64,000 nt of DNA from Alienimonas californiensis (GCF_007743815.1 NZ_CP036265.1:2038323-2102322), one strand, 5' to 3'. Counted from the stretch's first letter, positions 53,083 through 62,791 are shown. Program-made: numbers and translations. The notes: generated from the letters alone by a model not told the origin.

Positions 53083-54189
53083 ATGTCGGAAGCCGTCGCT
53101 GAACCGTTCGAAATCGCCGGCCGCCCCGTCGGCCCGGGCGAGCCGGCGTATTTGATCGCGGAGATGTCCGCCAATCACGGCGGGCGGTACGAGGACGCCG
53201 TCGCGATCATCCACGCCGCTAGGGAGAGCGGGGCGGACGCGATCAAGCTGCAGACCTATACCGCGGACACCCTCACGCTGGATATGGACGCCCCGGAGTT
53301 CAAGGCGAGCGGCAAGCTGTGGCGGGGGCGGTCGCTGCACTCGCTCTATCAGGAGGCGTACACGCCCTGGGACTGGCAGCCGAAGCTGGCGGAGGTCGCC
53401 GCGGAGGTCGGGCTGGCGCTGTTCTCCAGCCCCTTCGATCCGACCGCGATCGATTTCCTCGAGGAGATGGACTGTCCGGCGTATAAGATCGCCTCCTTCG
53501 AACTGGTCGACCTGCCGCTGATCCGCAGGGCGGCTTCGACCGGCAAGCCGCTGATCATGTCGACGGGGATGGCGTCGCTGGCGGAGATCGACGCCGCGGT
53601 GCACGCCGCCCGGTCGGCCGGGGCGGCGGGGGTGGCCCTGCTGAAGTGTACCAGCGCCTACCCGGCCTCCCCCGCGGAGGCCAACCTGCGGACGATTCCG
53701 CACCTGGCGGCGGCGTTCGGCGTGCCGGCGGGGCTCAGCGACCATACGCTGGGCACGGCGGTGCCCGTCGCGGCGGTGGCCCTAGGGGCGACGGTGATCG
53801 AAAAGCACTTCACCCTCTCCCGAGACACCCCCGGGCCGGACAGTGCCTTCAGCCTGGAACCGGCGGAGTTCCGCCAGATGGTCGACGCCGTCCGCGTCGC
53901 CGAGGCGGCTCTCGGAACGGTGCGCTACGGCGTCACGGACGATTCCAAGGCGAGCCGTCAGATGCGGCGATCACTGTACGTAACGAAGCACGTGCGCCGG
54001 GGCGAGCGCTTCACCGCCGAGAACGTCCGCTCCGTGCGCCCCGGATACGGCCTGCCGCCGGAGTCCTTCGGCGAGGCGTCGCTGCGCGTCGCCGCGGCGG
54101 ACGTCCCCGCCGGGACGCCGCTGTCCTGGGAGCTGCTGGGCGAACGGGCCGCCGACGCCGGGGAGCCGACGGGGGCGGGGGAACAATGA
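53083..54189 (+). CDS. pseI: Pseudaminic acid synthase
   Basis: Condenses 6-deoxy-AltdiNAc with phosphoenolpyruvate to give pseudaminic acid. The NeuB barrel covers residues about 15-260 (YLIAEMSANHGG, AIKLQTYTADTLTL, PAYKIASFELVDLPLI, SDHTLG, EKHFTLSR), and the C-terminal SAF/antifreeze-like lid is about 296-355 (SLYVTKHVRRGERFTAENV). The DAPEF-type loop and LTLDMD favour pseudaminic over neuraminic acid. Length 368 aa is normal. It is coupled to the following unknown gene by ATGA. Confidence 0.94.
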   Translation: MSEAVAEPFEIAGRPVGPGEPAYLIAEMSANHGGRYEDAVAIIHAARESGADAIKLQTYTADTLTLDMDAPEFKASGKLWRGRSLHSLYQEAYTPWDWQPKLAEVAAEVGLALFSSPFDPTAIDFLEEMDCPAYKIASFELVDLPLIRRAASTGKPLIMSTGMASLAEIDAAVHAARSAGAAGVALLKCTSAYPASPAEANLRTIPHLAAAFGVPAGLSDHTLGTAVPVAAVALGATVIEKHFTLSRDTPGPDSAFSLEPAEFRQMVDAVRVAEAALGTVRYGVTDDSKASRQMRRSLYVTKHVRRGERFTAENVRSVRPGYGLPPESFGEASLRVAAADVPAGTPLSWELLGERAADAGEPTGAGEQ

Positions 54190-55277
54190 GTCCGGATGCT
54201 GCAGGCGGTCCGCCGTTGGGCGGCGAGGTGCATCGAACGCTGGACGGATTCCTCCACGAGGACCTGAACCGAGTCTGCGCCGACCGCGACCTGACGACCG
54301 ACGAGCATCACCCCCCCAACGCCTTCTACGGGCAGGCGGGGGCGCTCCGCCGCTACGCGGGGCTGCCGGACCGTCCGTTGCCGCTCACCCTGGAGCACGG
54401 AATCCGGATGGACCGGGAGGTCGGCACGGCCGAACTGCGGGCGCGTCTGCCCGTGATGACCGTCCCGTCGCAGCGCCGTGCGGAGGCGATCCGGGCGGGC
54501 GCCGCGCGCGGACGCCCCCGCACGATCGAGCCGATCGGGTTCGGGGCGCTGTACGCCGCGGAGTTGGTTCGTCGGAATTTTGGCCCGGACCCGGCGTCAG
54601 GGGACCGTGCGGGGGGGACGCTGGCGTTCCCGTCGCACTCGACGCACCACATTCGCACCCACAACGCGAGCGACGAACTCGCGGCCGCCTGGGCCGCCCT
54701 GCCGGACGAGTGTCAGCCGGTCGTGGTGTGTCTTTATTGGAAGGACTATCATCACGGCGAGGCCGCCGCGTATCGGGCGGCGGGGCTGCCGGTGGTCAGC
54801 GTCGGCCACATTTTCTCGCCGGACTTCATGTTGCGGCTGCACGCCCTCTGCCGTCACTTCCGCTACGCGACAGCGAACGGGATCGGCACGCACCTGTTCG
54901 CGGCGTCCTGGGCCGGCTGCCGGTTCTTCTTCACCCCGCAGGGCGAGGAGCGTTTCGAGGCGACGCCGGAACGGCTCGCAGAGATGAGCGACACGGCCGA
55001 GGCGTTCGCCGCCGCCCGGGCTCTCTTCGGGGAACGCCCCCCGTTGGGTGCCGCCGCGGAACCGGAGCGGGCCGCGGAACGGGCCACATTCATCGCCGCG
55101 TACCTCGGCGTGGAGTCGTTCCGCGCGCCGGAGGAATTGCGTCGGCTGATCGCGGGGGCGGAGCGCCGCCGGCGGTGGACGGCGGCGCAGGACGCGGCGG
55201 TCGCCGCTCCCCGCCGCCTGCTCGGGGCGGCGAAGCGGCGGTTGCGGGCGACGCTCGGTTCCGGCGCCGACCGCTGA
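54186..55277 (+). CDS. Unknown gene coupled to pseI, possible glycosyltransferase
   Basis: A 363-aa protein I cannot assign. The middle has LAFPSHSTHHIRTHNASDELAAAW (residues about 140-163), VVVCLYWKDYHHGEAAAYRAAGL and a run of VVSVGHIFSPDFMLRLHALCRHFRYATANGIGTHLFAASWAGC near 200-242. The last part resembles the glycan-phosphate-binding half of GT-B transferases that carry N-S/G-x-G-T-H patterns, so it may attach pseudaminic acid to the polysaccharide or flagellin-like target. No membrane helix. It is the final gene of the plus-strand pathway and directly coupled to pseI. Confidence 0.6.
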   Translation: MSPDAAGGPPLGGEVHRTLDGFLHEDLNRVCADRDLTTDEHHPPNAFYGQAGALRRYAGLPDRPLPLTLEHGIRMDREVGTAELRARLPVMTVPSQRRAEAIRAGAARGRPRTIEPIGFGALYAAELVRRNFGPDPASGDRAGGTLAFPSHSTHHIRTHNASDELAAAWAALPDECQPVVVCLYWKDYHHGEAAAYRAAGLPVVSVGHIFSPDFMLRLHALCRHFRYATANGIGTHLFAASWAGCRFFFTPQGEERFEATPERLAEMSDTAEAFAAARALFGERPPLGAAAEPERAAERATFIAAYLGVESFRAPEELRRLIAGAERRRRWTAAQDAAVAAPRRLLGAAKRRLRATLGSGADR

Positions 55278-55296
55278 TCGGGCCGGGCGGCGACGT

Positions 55297-56403
55297 TCAG
55301 GCCGCGCGGGCGACGTCCATTTTGCCGGCGACCGCCGCGACGGCGGCGGGGCCGGTGGCCGGGGCGTGCGCGTGGGCGCCGGTGGAAACCTCGTAGTCGC
55401 CGGCGTGCTTCTCGCGGCGGGCGAGGTCGAGGTCGTGCTCGACCATCAGCGTCGCCAGACCGTTGAGATCGGTCCGGGCTTCCCAGCCCAGCTCCCGCTT
55501 CGCCTTGGAGGGGTCGCCCAGCAGCAAATCGACCTCGGCGGGGCGGAAGTAGCGGGGGTCGGTCTCGACGTACTCCCGCCAGTCCAGCCCGACCGCCCCG
55601 AAGGACAGTTCGAGAAAGTGCTGCACCGTTTCCGTCACGCCGGTGGCGAGGACGTAGTCGTCCGGCTTGTCGACCTGGAGCATCATCCACATGCCCTCGA
55701 CGTACTCCTTCGCGAAGCCCCAGTCCCGCTTGCTGTCGGTGTTGCCCATATAGAGCTTCTTCTGGAGCCCCTCGGCGATGCGGGTGGCGCCGCGGGTGAT
55801 CTTGCGGGTGACGAACGTCTCGCCCCGCCGGGGGGACTCGTGGTTGAACAGGATCCCGTTGACGGCGAACAGCCCGTAGCTGTCCCGATAATTCACGGTG
55901 TGGTGGAACGCCGCCACCTTGGCGCAGGCGTAGGGGCTGCGGGGATAGAAGGGCGTGGTTTCCTTCTGGGGCGTTTCGTGCACCTTGCCGAACATCTCGC
56001 TGCTGCTGGCCTGGTAGACCCGCACCGGCTTCTTGTCGTTCAGGCGGCGGGCGGCTTCGAGCACCCGCAGGGCGCCGCCGGCGACCACGTCGTGGGTATA
56101 AATGGGCGAGTCGAAGCTGACCCGCACGTGGCTCTGGGCGCCGAGGTTATAAACCTCGTCCGGTTCGACGGCGAGCATCAGGTCGACCAGCCCCTGACCG
56201 TCGGCGAGGTCGCCGTAGTGCAGCGTCAGGCGGGGGCCGCCGTCGGCGTCGTGCCGGTCTTGGTAGAGGTGCTCGATGCGGGCGGTGTTAAAGCTGCTGG
56301 CGCGGCGGATCACGCCGTGCACGTCGTAGCCTTTTTCCAGCAGCAATTCCGCGAGGTAACTGCCGTCCTGGCCGGTGATGCCGGTGACGAGGGCCGTCTT
56401 CAT
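55297..56403 (-). CDS. gmd: GDP-mannose 4,6-dehydratase
   Basis: Converts GDP-mannose to GDP-4-keto-6-deoxymannose, the precursor of GDP-fucose, GDP-rhamnose and others. The 368-aa protein is canonical: [12 protein letters not shown], the NADP-binding [20 protein letters not shown] segment near residues 31-50, [12 protein letters not shown], and catalytic YACAK near residue 160. A 30-residue Ala/His-rich tail follows the domain. It lies 74 bases downstream of the GDP-fucose synthase gene on the same strand, together completing GDP-fucose synthesis from manC product. It converges with the unknown gene at 54186-55277 over 19 bases. Confidence 0.95.
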   Translation of the reverse strand: MKTALVTGITGQDGSYLAELLLEKGYDVHGVIRRASSFNTARIEHLYQDRHDADGGPRLTLHYGDLADGQGLVDLMLAVEPDEVYNLGAQSHVRVSFDSPIYTHDVVAGGALRVLEAARRLNDKKPVRVYQASSSEMFGKVHETPQKETTPFYPRSPYACAKVAAFHHTVNYRDSYGLFAVNGILFNHESPRRGETFVTRKITRGATRIAEGLQKKLYMGNTDSKRDWGFAKEYVEGMWMMLQVDKPDDYVLATGVTETVQHFLELSFGAVGLDWREYVETDPRYFRPAEVDLLLGDPSKAKRELGWEARTDLNGLATLMVEHDLDLARREKHAGDYEVSTGAHAHAPATGPAAVAAVAGKMDVARAA

Positions 56404-56477
56404 GGCTGCGTCCTGTCGGGGTGAAGCGCTTCGGAAACTGATCGGAAAACGAGCGAGCCGGGCCTTGGCGGGCCGGG

Positions 56478-57488
56478 TCAGGCGGGGCGGTTCTGGCGGT
56501 ACCAGGCGGCGGTCTCGGCGAGGCCGGCGCGGAAGTCGGTGGCGGCCTCCCAGCCGAACCGTTCTTTCGCCCGGGTCGTGTCGAGGCAGCGGCGGGGCTG
56601 GCCGTCCGGCTGGCTCTCGTCCCAGACGATCGCGCCGGAGAACCCGACGACCTCGGCGATGAGCGAGGCGAGGTCGCGGATCGTGATCTCCCGGCCGCTG
56701 CCGAGGTTCACCGGGTCCCCGCCCAGTTCGCCCTCGCCGTCGGTCGGTTGATAGCGTTCGGTCGCCGCGAGGATGCCGTCGGCGGCGTCGCGGACGAACA
56801 GGAACTCGCGGCTGGCCCGGCCGCTGCCCCAGGCCGTCACGCGGTCGCCGCCGCGGTCGACGGCTTCGACCATCTTGCGGATCAGCGCCGGGATCACGTG
56901 GCTGGTGCGCAGATCAAAATTATCGTGCGGCCCGTACAAGTTGACCGGCAGTAAACTGATCGCCGGCAGGCCGTACTGGCGGCGGTAGGCGTCCGCCCCG
57001 ACGTACAGCGACTTCTTCGCCACGCCGTAGGGGGCGTTGGTCACTTCGGGATAGCCGTTCCAGAGGTCGTCCTCTCGAAAAGGCACCGGGGTGAGGTTCG
57101 GGTAGGAGCAGATCGTGCCCACCTGCACGAACTTCGCCGCGCCGGCCTTGCGGGCCTCCTCCAGGAGGTTCAGGCCCATCATCGCGTTGGCGTACCAGTA
57201 GCGGCCGGGGTTCTCCCGGTTGGCGCCGATGCCCCCGACCTCCGCGGCGAGGTGCAGAATCACCTCCGGGGCGTGGTCCCGGAACAGCCGGCGGACGTCC
57301 GCCTGCTCGGTCAGGTCGTACTCTTTGGACCGCGGCACGATCAGGGCGGCGGGCTCCCGCTTCTCGATCAGTTCGCAGAGGTGCCGGCCCAGAAACCCCG
57401 CCCCGCCGGTCACGAGTACGCGGCGCCCCGACAGCGAAAACGAATCGGTCGACGACGGACCGGTCGACGGGGCGTCAGGAGCAGTCAC
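56478..57488 (-). CDS. fcl: GDP-L-fucose synthase
   Basis: Epimerase-reductase that turns GDP-4-keto-6-deoxymannose into GDP-L-fucose. SDR landmarks: [19 protein letters not shown] near residues 21-39, [23 protein letters not shown], the catalytic [11 protein letters not shown] region near 150-160 and [11 protein letters not shown]. The GTG at 57488 is the preferred start (336 aa); another GTG at 57527 would lengthen the leader. The frame above is Pro/Arg-rich and non-coding. Gene order fcl then gmd is the reverse of the usual gmd-fcl. Confidence 0.92.
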   Translation of the reverse strand: MTAPDAPSTGPSSTDSFSLSGRRVLVTGGAGFLGRHLCELIEKREPAALIVPRSKEYDLTEQADVRRLFRDHAPEVILHLAAEVGGIGANRENPGRYWYANAMMGLNLLEEARKAGAAKFVQVGTICSYPNLTPVPFREDDLWNGYPEVTNAPYGVAKKSLYVGADAYRRQYGLPAISLLPVNLYGPHDNFDLRTSHVIPALIRKMVEAVDRGGDRVTAWGSGRASREFLFVRDAADGILAATERYQPTDGEGELGGDPVNLGSGREITIRDLASLIAEVVGFSGAIVWDESQPDGQPRRCLDTTRAKERFGWEAATDFRAGLAETAAWYRQNRPA

Positions 57489-57644
57489 GGGGGCCGGTTG
57501 CGCAAGGTGTGCCGAAGATTTCGACACTCTAGGCGAACGGGCGGAATGCCGGAAGCTTGGTTCCCGGCTCGGGCCGCGGGCCCCCCGACGGCGCTGCGGG
57601 ACGCGGCCGGGCGGCCGGCGGCCGGGGTCTGGTAGAACGGCCGG

Positions 57645-58562
57645 ATGCGTGCCGAACCGCGCTCCGCCGCCCCGCTCGTGCTGCTGGCGTGCGGGGCGAT
57701 TCTGGCGCTGCTCGCCGTCGGCGTCTGGGGGTTCTGGGTGATTCTCACCGAGGACTGGCCCCGCGCCGAACCGTGGCGGGCGTGGCTGTCGCTGACGGGG
57801 GAGGTCTGCGGGCTGTTGGGGCTGCTGGCGTTCGGGTGGCGGCACGGGGTGCGGGGCGTGCCGGTCGGGGGCGGCCGGTTCGCGGAGACCGGCGGTCGGG
57901 CGCTGTTTTGGGCCGGGGCGGTCGCGCTGGTCGGCGGGCTGCTGGGCGATCTGGCGGTGACGGGCTCGACGTTATTGGAGGAACGCCGCGCCCATGCCCG
58001 GGCGCTGCCCGCGGAGGCGGACGCCGTCGTCACCCGCACCGGGGGGATCAGCGGCGTGAGGTACTACCGCTTTCGTGTGACCTTCCCGGACGCCGCCGGC
58101 GCCGTTCAGACCGGCCTGCTGGACAGCGTGTTTCGGCCCGTGCCGACGGACGATCACCCGGCGGGGTTCGATCCGCGGCTGCCGGCGGTCGCGGGGGCGC
58201 CGCCTGCCGGACCGGCGCTGCGGGCCGCGGGCGACGGAGCGGTCGGCGTGCGGTTCCGGCTGCCCGTGCGGTACGACCCGCAACGCCCCACCCGCTGCTG
58301 GGTGGCGGGGGAGGGGTGGGACCGCGGCAACGCCGGGCACCACGTGTTTCTGATCGTGCACCTGTTCCAGGCGATCGCGGTGGCCATGGCCGTGGGGGCG
58401 TTGTGGAACGCCGCCGTGACGCTGGACGGTCGGGCGAAGCAGCCGTGGACCGGAGCCTGGCCCCCGGCGGCGGTCGCCGCCGCCCTGCCGGCGCTCCCGC
58501 TGGCGATGGAAGCGTTCGTCCTCGCGCTGTTCGGCATGCTGTGGCGCCTCCGGGGGTTCTGA
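57645..58562 (+). CDS. DUF3592-like membrane protein
   Basis: A 305-aa inner-membrane protein with about five helices (near residues 10-32, 48-66, 85-106, 227-247 and 268-297). Between helices 3 and 4 is a soluble beta-rich domain of about 100 residues with [25 protein letters not shown] and [13 protein letters not shown], a pattern of DUF3592 proteins of unknown function. A TAGAAC word lies 7 bases before the ATG, which would suit a leaderless start. It diverges from fcl. Confidence 0.75.
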   Translation: MRAEPRSAAPLVLLACGAILALLAVGVWGFWVILTEDWPRAEPWRAWLSLTGEVCGLLGLLAFGWRHGVRGVPVGGGRFAETGGRALFWAGAVALVGGLLGDLAVTGSTLLEERRAHARALPAEADAVVTRTGGISGVRYYRFRVTFPDAAGAVQTGLLDSVFRPVPTDDHPAGFDPRLPAVAGAPPAGPALRAAGDGAVGVRFRLPVRYDPQRPTRCWVAGEGWDRGNAGHHVFLIVHLFQAIAVAMAVGALWNAAVTLDGRAKQPWTGAWPPAAVAAALPALPLAMEAFVLALFGMLWRLRGF

Positions 58563-58590
58563 ACGCGGCGGCGCGCCGGGCCGGTTCGGC

Positions 58591-60867
58591 CTACTTCACC
58601 AGCGTCGGGCGGGGGCGGAGGTAGTCCTCGAAGATGCGGCGGAGTTCCTCCTCGTACATCGCCGGGTTGCCGGAGGTGCGGGCGCTGGAGCCGGCGGCGT
58701 CCGCGGTGCGGGCCATGCGGGCCATGCGGTCGGCGTAGTCGTGGTCGGCGCCCAGACCCATGCCGATCGGGATCGTCTGGCCCTCGCTCCGCCAACTGTG
58801 GGCGTGCATCAGCGGGGCGTTCAGCCAGGTGGCGCCGGGCAGGTCGAACTCCGCCTCGTCCTCGGCCGGGAGGGTCGCGCGGTAGGCGGCGACCTCGCTC
58901 TCCTCGGTCGTCCAGGCGTTCGGGATGCCGTCGGAGACGATCACGATCACCTTCCGGGCGAACCACCGCCCGCGGCCGCCCTCGCTGACGGGGGCGAGGT
59001 GCGCCTGGGCCAACAGCACCGCCGGGTCCAGCGCCGTGGTGGCGCCGACGTCCCCCACGGCCTGCAACTTGGAGACGGCTTCCATCGCCCCCGCGTAGTC
59101 GGCGGAGAGTTCGAAGGCGACCTCCGGCGTGTGGTACGGACCGAGGCCGTCGAACGTCACGACGCTGACCCAGTCCGCCACCTCCGCCCGGCCGGAGCCG
59201 TTCAGTTCGTCCACCGCGTCCAGACCGGCGATCAGGCCCCGCCGCAGGGCGTGCATCGGCTGGGTGCGGGGGGGGAAGGAGAACTCCCGGCCGGCGACGG
59301 TTTCCCGGTGCAGGCGGGCGTAGGGGCTGGCGAGCGACAGCGGGACCTTGCCGAACAGGGCCGGGTTGGCGTTCTCGTGGTTGCCGAACGCCGGGCTGCG
59401 GTCGCGGCCGAAGTCCTGCAGGAACTGGGCGTAGGTGAGGAAGCCGAGCTTGTTCCGCAGCGCCCGCACCGGCCCGCTGCTCGCGCCGGGGAAGGTCCAG
59501 GAGTTCGGGTTGTTCATCCCGGTGATGCGGTCGCCGTCCTGGCTGGGGGGCAGCCATTCGCTCTGCATGGTCGAGCCCTGCCGCGGGGTGCCGGGCGGGT
59601 CGCCCGGGCCGGCGGCGGCGGTCCGGGCCAGGGCCAGCGCCGCCCGCGTCGAATCCAGCCCAGCGAGCCGCTCCGCCGCCGCCCGCGGGGGGGCGAACCG
59701 GGCGGCGACGTAGGCCTTCAACGACTCGACCGGCGAGGATCCCGCGATCGTCGGGCGCTCGTTCAGCAGGTCGTGGGGGAACGCCTCCTCCAGCCAGCCG
59801 ACCGTCGGCCGCGGGGGCGGCGGCGGGGGGCTCGGCGGCGGGGGCGTGCTCGTACCGCCGCCCCCCCCGCCGGTGGACGGCGGGCGGGGCGGCGGCGGGG
59901 GCGGCGGGGTGCCCACCCGCACGCCCTCCAGCATGTAGTCGAGGTACTTCTCCCAGTAGGCGTAGTGCAGCAGCGAATCCGCCGGCGGCGTCACCCCGGG
60001 CATCAGCGGACGCAGTTGGTAGTCGATCAGCGCGCTGTAGCACTTCAGTTTGCGAAGCGCCTCGCCGTCCGTCGGCAGGATGCGGTACCGCAGCGGCACG
60101 GCGGCGTTCGCCAGCGGGCCGTCGTCCTTGGTGAGGTTGGCGTAGGCGTACCGGTTCGCCGGCACCAGCCCGCCGCCGACGTGCTCCAGCCGGCCGGGGT
60201 ATTCGCCGAAGCCGAGGTCCTCGAACAGGTCCTCCGCCAGTTCGGTGCCGATGCTCGGGTAGCCGGCGGCGCGGAACGTGTCGTTCAGCAGATCGGTGGC
60301 CCAAGCGACCTCGGTGTCGTCGTTCATCGACCCGCTCAGGTCCACCACGAAGCAGATGTCCCGCGGGTGCACGGCGGCGATCGCCTCGGTGCGGGAATTG
60401 AACGTCTCCGTGCCGATGACCGGGCCGAACAGCAGGCCCTGATCGTTCCGCCGCGTGATCACCTTCACCGCGTTGGGGGCGATCGCGGCGGCGTCGAAGG
60501 TGCGGGCCTCGATGTCCCAGAACCCCAGCGTCACGTCCGCCTCCGGCACCTCGACGGCGGCCCGGTTCGCCTCGTTCTCCGCGGCGATCGACTGGGCCTC
60601 GCGGACGGCGGCGGCGGGGCCGTCCGACAGCTCGGCGGCGCCGGCCAGGGCGGCGGCGTCCGCGGCGTTCTGCAGTTCCCCCTTCGTCATCGCCACATAA
60701 CCCACGTCAATACTGAACGCCAGGAAGGCGAAGACCAGCACCAGCAGCACCGCGGCCAGCGGCAGGATCACCCCCCGCCGCGGCGCCGGACGCACGCCCC
60801 GACGGACGCTCGGGCGGCGACCCACACGGCGAACCAGACAGCGGGGGGAACGGGGGGCGACGTGCAC
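58591..60867 (-). CDS. TadG-like pilus-assembly / von Willebrand A domain protein
   Basis: A 758-aa secreted or membrane-anchored protein. Residues 20-75 contain a TadE/TadG-type start: an Arg-rich n-region, the hydrophobic stretch ILPLAAVLLVLVFAFLAFSIDVGYV and the QNAADAAALAGA motif. A von Willebrand A domain starts with the metal-binding motif FVVDLSGSMND near residue 175, and continues after a long insert to KVIVIVSDGIPNAW near 635. A Pro/Gly-rich linker lies at about 314-355. The start is a GTG at 60867 with GGAG upstream. Tad genes are not otherwise visible. Its long antisense frame is a shadow. Confidence 0.85.
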   Translation of the reverse strand: MHVAPRSPRCLVRRVGRRPSVRRGVRPAPRRGVILPLAAVLLVLVFAFLAFSIDVGYVAMTKGELQNAADAAALAGAAELSDGPAAAVREAQSIAAENEANRAAVEVPEADVTLGFWDIEARTFDAAAIAPNAVKVITRRNDQGLLFGPVIGTETFNSRTEAIAAVHPRDICFVVDLSGSMNDDTEVAWATDLLNDTFRAAGYPSIGTELAEDLFEDLGFGEYPGRLEHVGGGLVPANRYAYANLTKDDGPLANAAVPLRYRILPTDGEALRKLKCYSALIDYQLRPLMPGVTPPADSLLHYAYWEKYLDYMLEGVRVGTPPPPPPPRPPSTGGGGGGTSTPPPPSPPPPPPRPTVGWLEEAFPHDLLNERPTIAGSSPVESLKAYVAARFAPPRAAAERLAGLDSTRAALALARTAAAGPGDPPGTPRQGSTMQSEWLPPSQDGDRITGMNNPNSWTFPGASSGPVRALRNKLGFLTYAQFLQDFGRDRSPAFGNHENANPALFGKVPLSLASPYARLHRETVAGREFSFPPRTQPMHALRRGLIAGLDAVDELNGSGRAEVADWVSVVTFDGLGPYHTPEVAFELSADYAGAMEAVSKLQAVGDVGATTALDPAVLLAQAHLAPVSEGGRGRWFARKVIVIVSDGIPNAWTTEESEVAAYRATLPAEDEAEFDLPGATWLNAPLMHAHSWRSEGQTIPIGMGLGADHDYADRMARMARTADAAGSSARTSGNPAMYEEELRRIFEDYLRPRPTLVK

Positions 60868-61025
60868 GGGGGGGCTCCGGGGCGAACGTGGCCGCCGGCG
60901 GGAAGCCCGGCGTCCGCCGTAACGCTGGGTCGCCCCGCCGCCCCCGGCGCGACGAACCTGCCGCGGACCGTCCAAAACCCGCGCCGATCGTGCCGATCGC
61001 GGCGTCCCTGCCGCCGCCGCCCGCC

Positions 61026-61505
61026 TCAGGCGGCGCCGAACCGCTCGATCAACGCCCGGCGGCGGTACGCCAGGCCCTTCTCCAGTTCGCCCCGCAGCCG
61101 GTCGGCGGTCAGCACGAAGCCCAGCAGCCCGCCGGGCGGGGCGAACCGATACGTTTCGTGCACCGTGCAGCCGTCCCCCTCCTCGGCCGCGGGGGCGACG
61201 ACGTGGTCGTTCTCGAAGACGGGCAGGGGGCCTTTGGTCATCGTCTCGGTGAAGGCGCCGCCGGCGGGCCCGCGGTCCTCGAAGGCGGTGACGGTGTAGA
61301 CGACCCGCTGCGGCACGCCGAAGCCGGTGATCTCCAGTTCGTTCGCGGTGCCCGCGGCCATCACCTTCGGCCCGCTCCGCAGCCGGACGCCGGCGTTCGG
61401 ATCGGTGAGGGTCATCACCTCCTCCGGGCGGATCAGGCAGGCAAAGATCTCCGCCGGCGCCGCGGCGAGAGCGACGGTGAAGTGAAGTTCGTGAACCGCA
61501 GGCAT
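61026..61505 (-). CDS. SRPBCC-family protein
   Basis: A 159-aa START/Bet v 1-like helix-grip protein. ALAAAPAEIFACLIRPEEVMTL is the conserved N-terminal segment of SRPBCC members; a VYTVTAFED strand and the C-terminal helix (LRGELEKGLAYRRRALIERFG) complete the fold. Such proteins bind lipids or hydrophobic ligands. No enzyme can be deduced. It is 158 bases upstream of the TadG-like gene, on the same strand. Confidence 0.8.
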   Translation of the reverse strand: MPAVHELHFTVALAAAPAEIFACLIRPEEVMTLTDPNAGVRLRSGPKVMAAGTANELEITGFGVPQRVVYTVTAFEDRGPAGGAFTETMTKGPLPVFENDHVVAPAAEEGDGCTVHETYRFAPPGGLLGFVLTADRLRGELEKGLAYRRRALIERFGAA

Positions 61506-61843
61506 CGGTGGCGAGTCGTTCAGGGAAGCGGTCCGCCCAACATAGCGGCGCCGTCCGCGGTCTCCCCTCTCCCCCCTTTTGGGGGAGAGGGGCCGGGGGA
61601 GAGGGGCCGGGGGAGAGGGGCCGGGGGTGAGGGGGCAACGGCGCCCGAACGCTGTCGATGGTCCGCTCTGCTCTCCCGTCCGTCCGGGCGATCACCGCAA
61701 AGAGCGAAGACGGGCGAACCGTGCCTCACCCTCACCCCCGACCTCTCTCCCTCAAGGGAGAGGGGAGAACCGTATTGCTTACGGTTAGGGTTCGCCGCGC
61801 GGACTTCTTGGCCCCCTCCCTCATCACTCCTCCCCGGAACCCC
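61506..61843. other. Intergenic region holding a dispersed repeat
   Basis: The 338 bases between the SRPBCC gene and miaA contain the dispersed CTCTCCC element (61561-61768) in reverse orientation and otherwise no gene. The remaining 75 bases before miaA are a short pyrimidine-rich leader. Confidence 0.8.
61561..61768. repeat. Dispersed CTCTCCC element, reverse orientation
   Basis: Starts with a CTCCCCCCTTTTGGGGGAG palindrome and ends with CTCTCCCTCAAGGGAGAGGGG, i.e. inverted relative to the copy at 30825. The core matches that copy (GACGGGCGAACCGTGCC at 61709-61725). A 14-base unit, GGGGGAGAGGGGCC, occurs three times in tandem (61581-61622) where other copies have one. Confidence 0.85.
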
Positions 61844-62791
61844 GTGCCCCCCGAACTGCTCCGCCGCTGTCGCATCCTCGCCGGGCCGACGGCCTGCGGG
61901 AAAAGCGCCGCCGCGATGCGATTGGCGGAGCGGTGGGACGCGGAGGTCCTCAGCCTGGATTCGATGGCCGTGTTCCGGGGGATGGATGTCGGCGTCGCCA
62001 AACCGACCGCGGCGGAGCGGGCCGCCGTGCCGCATCACCTGCTCGACCTCGCCGAGCCGACGGAGACGTTCAGCGTCGCCCGCTATCTGGAGCACGCCGA
62101 GGCCGCCGTGCGGGAGGTGTTGAGCCGGGGGAAGGTCCCGCTGTTCGTCGGCGGAACCGGGTTCTACCTGCGCAGTCTGCTGCGGGGCCTGGGCGACGTG
62201 CCGCCGGGCGACCCGGCGGTGCGGGGGGAGTTGGAAGCGGAGGTCGCCGCCCGCGGGCCGGAGGCGGTGCACGCCGACTTGGCCGCCCTCGACCCCGCCG
62301 CGGCCACCGGCATCTACACGACCGACGCCCGCCGCATCGTGCGGGCCCTGGAGGTAATCCGCCTGACCGGCCAACGGTTCTCCGCCTCCCGCCCGCTGGA
62401 CGACCCCCGGCCGCCGGCGGACCGCCCGGCGCTGTGCCTGTGGCTCGATCCGCCGCGGGCGGTCCGGTGGGACCGCATTCACCGCCGCGTCGATCAGATG
62501 CTGGCGGAGGGGCTCGTCGAAGAGGTCGACCGCCTGCGAACCGACCCCGGCCTGGGGACCACCGCCCGGCAGGGACTGGGTTACAAGGAGATCCTTGATC
62601 ATCTGGAGGGCGGCGAACCCCTGGCGGAGTGCGTGGAGCGGCTGAAGACCCGCACCCGGCAGTTCAGCAAGCGGCAGTGCACCTTCTTCCGCGGCCTGCC
62701 GGAGTGTCTGCGGGTCCCTCTCAGCGGCGACGAGGACGCAGGCATGGTCGCGGCCCTCGTCGACGCCTTCCCCCGCTCCGACGCCGCCTGA
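61844..62791 (+). CDS. miaA: tRNA dimethylallyltransferase
   Basis: Adds the dimethylallyl group to A37 of tRNAs reading UNN codons. The 315-aa protein shows the P-loop GPTACGKSA (residues 14-22), LSLDSMAVFRGMDVGVAKP near 37-55, LFVGGTGFYLRSLLRGL near 102-118 and the RQFSKRQCTFFRGLPE motif near 271-286. The start is a GTG at 61844; the frame upstream runs through the repeat and is not coding. A TACGAT word at 62837-62842 lies between it and the next gene. Confidence 0.94.
   Translation: MPPELLRRCRILAGPTACGKSAAAMRLAERWDAEVLSLDSMAVFRGMDVGVAKPTAAERAAVPHHLLDLAEPTETFSVARYLEHAEAAVREVLSRGKVPLFVGGTGFYLRSLLRGLGDVPPGDPAVRGELEAEVAARGPEAVHADLAALDPAAATGIYTTDARRIVRALEVIRLTGQRFSASRPLDDPRPPADRPALCLWLDPPRAVRWDRIHRRVDQMLAEGLVEEVDRLRTDPGLGTTARQGLGYKEILDHLEGGEPLAECVERLKTRTRQFSKRQCTFFRGLPECLRVPLSGDEDAGMVAALVDAFPRSDAA

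Noticed and set aside
59810-59910. C/G-rich tandem-looking sequence
   Set aside because: It encodes the in-frame Pro/Gly-rich linker of the TadG-like protein, not a separate repeat element.
58741-61299. An 852-codon plus-strand frame opposite the TadG-like gene
   Set aside because: Antisense shadow with Arg/Gly/Val-rich text and no motifs.
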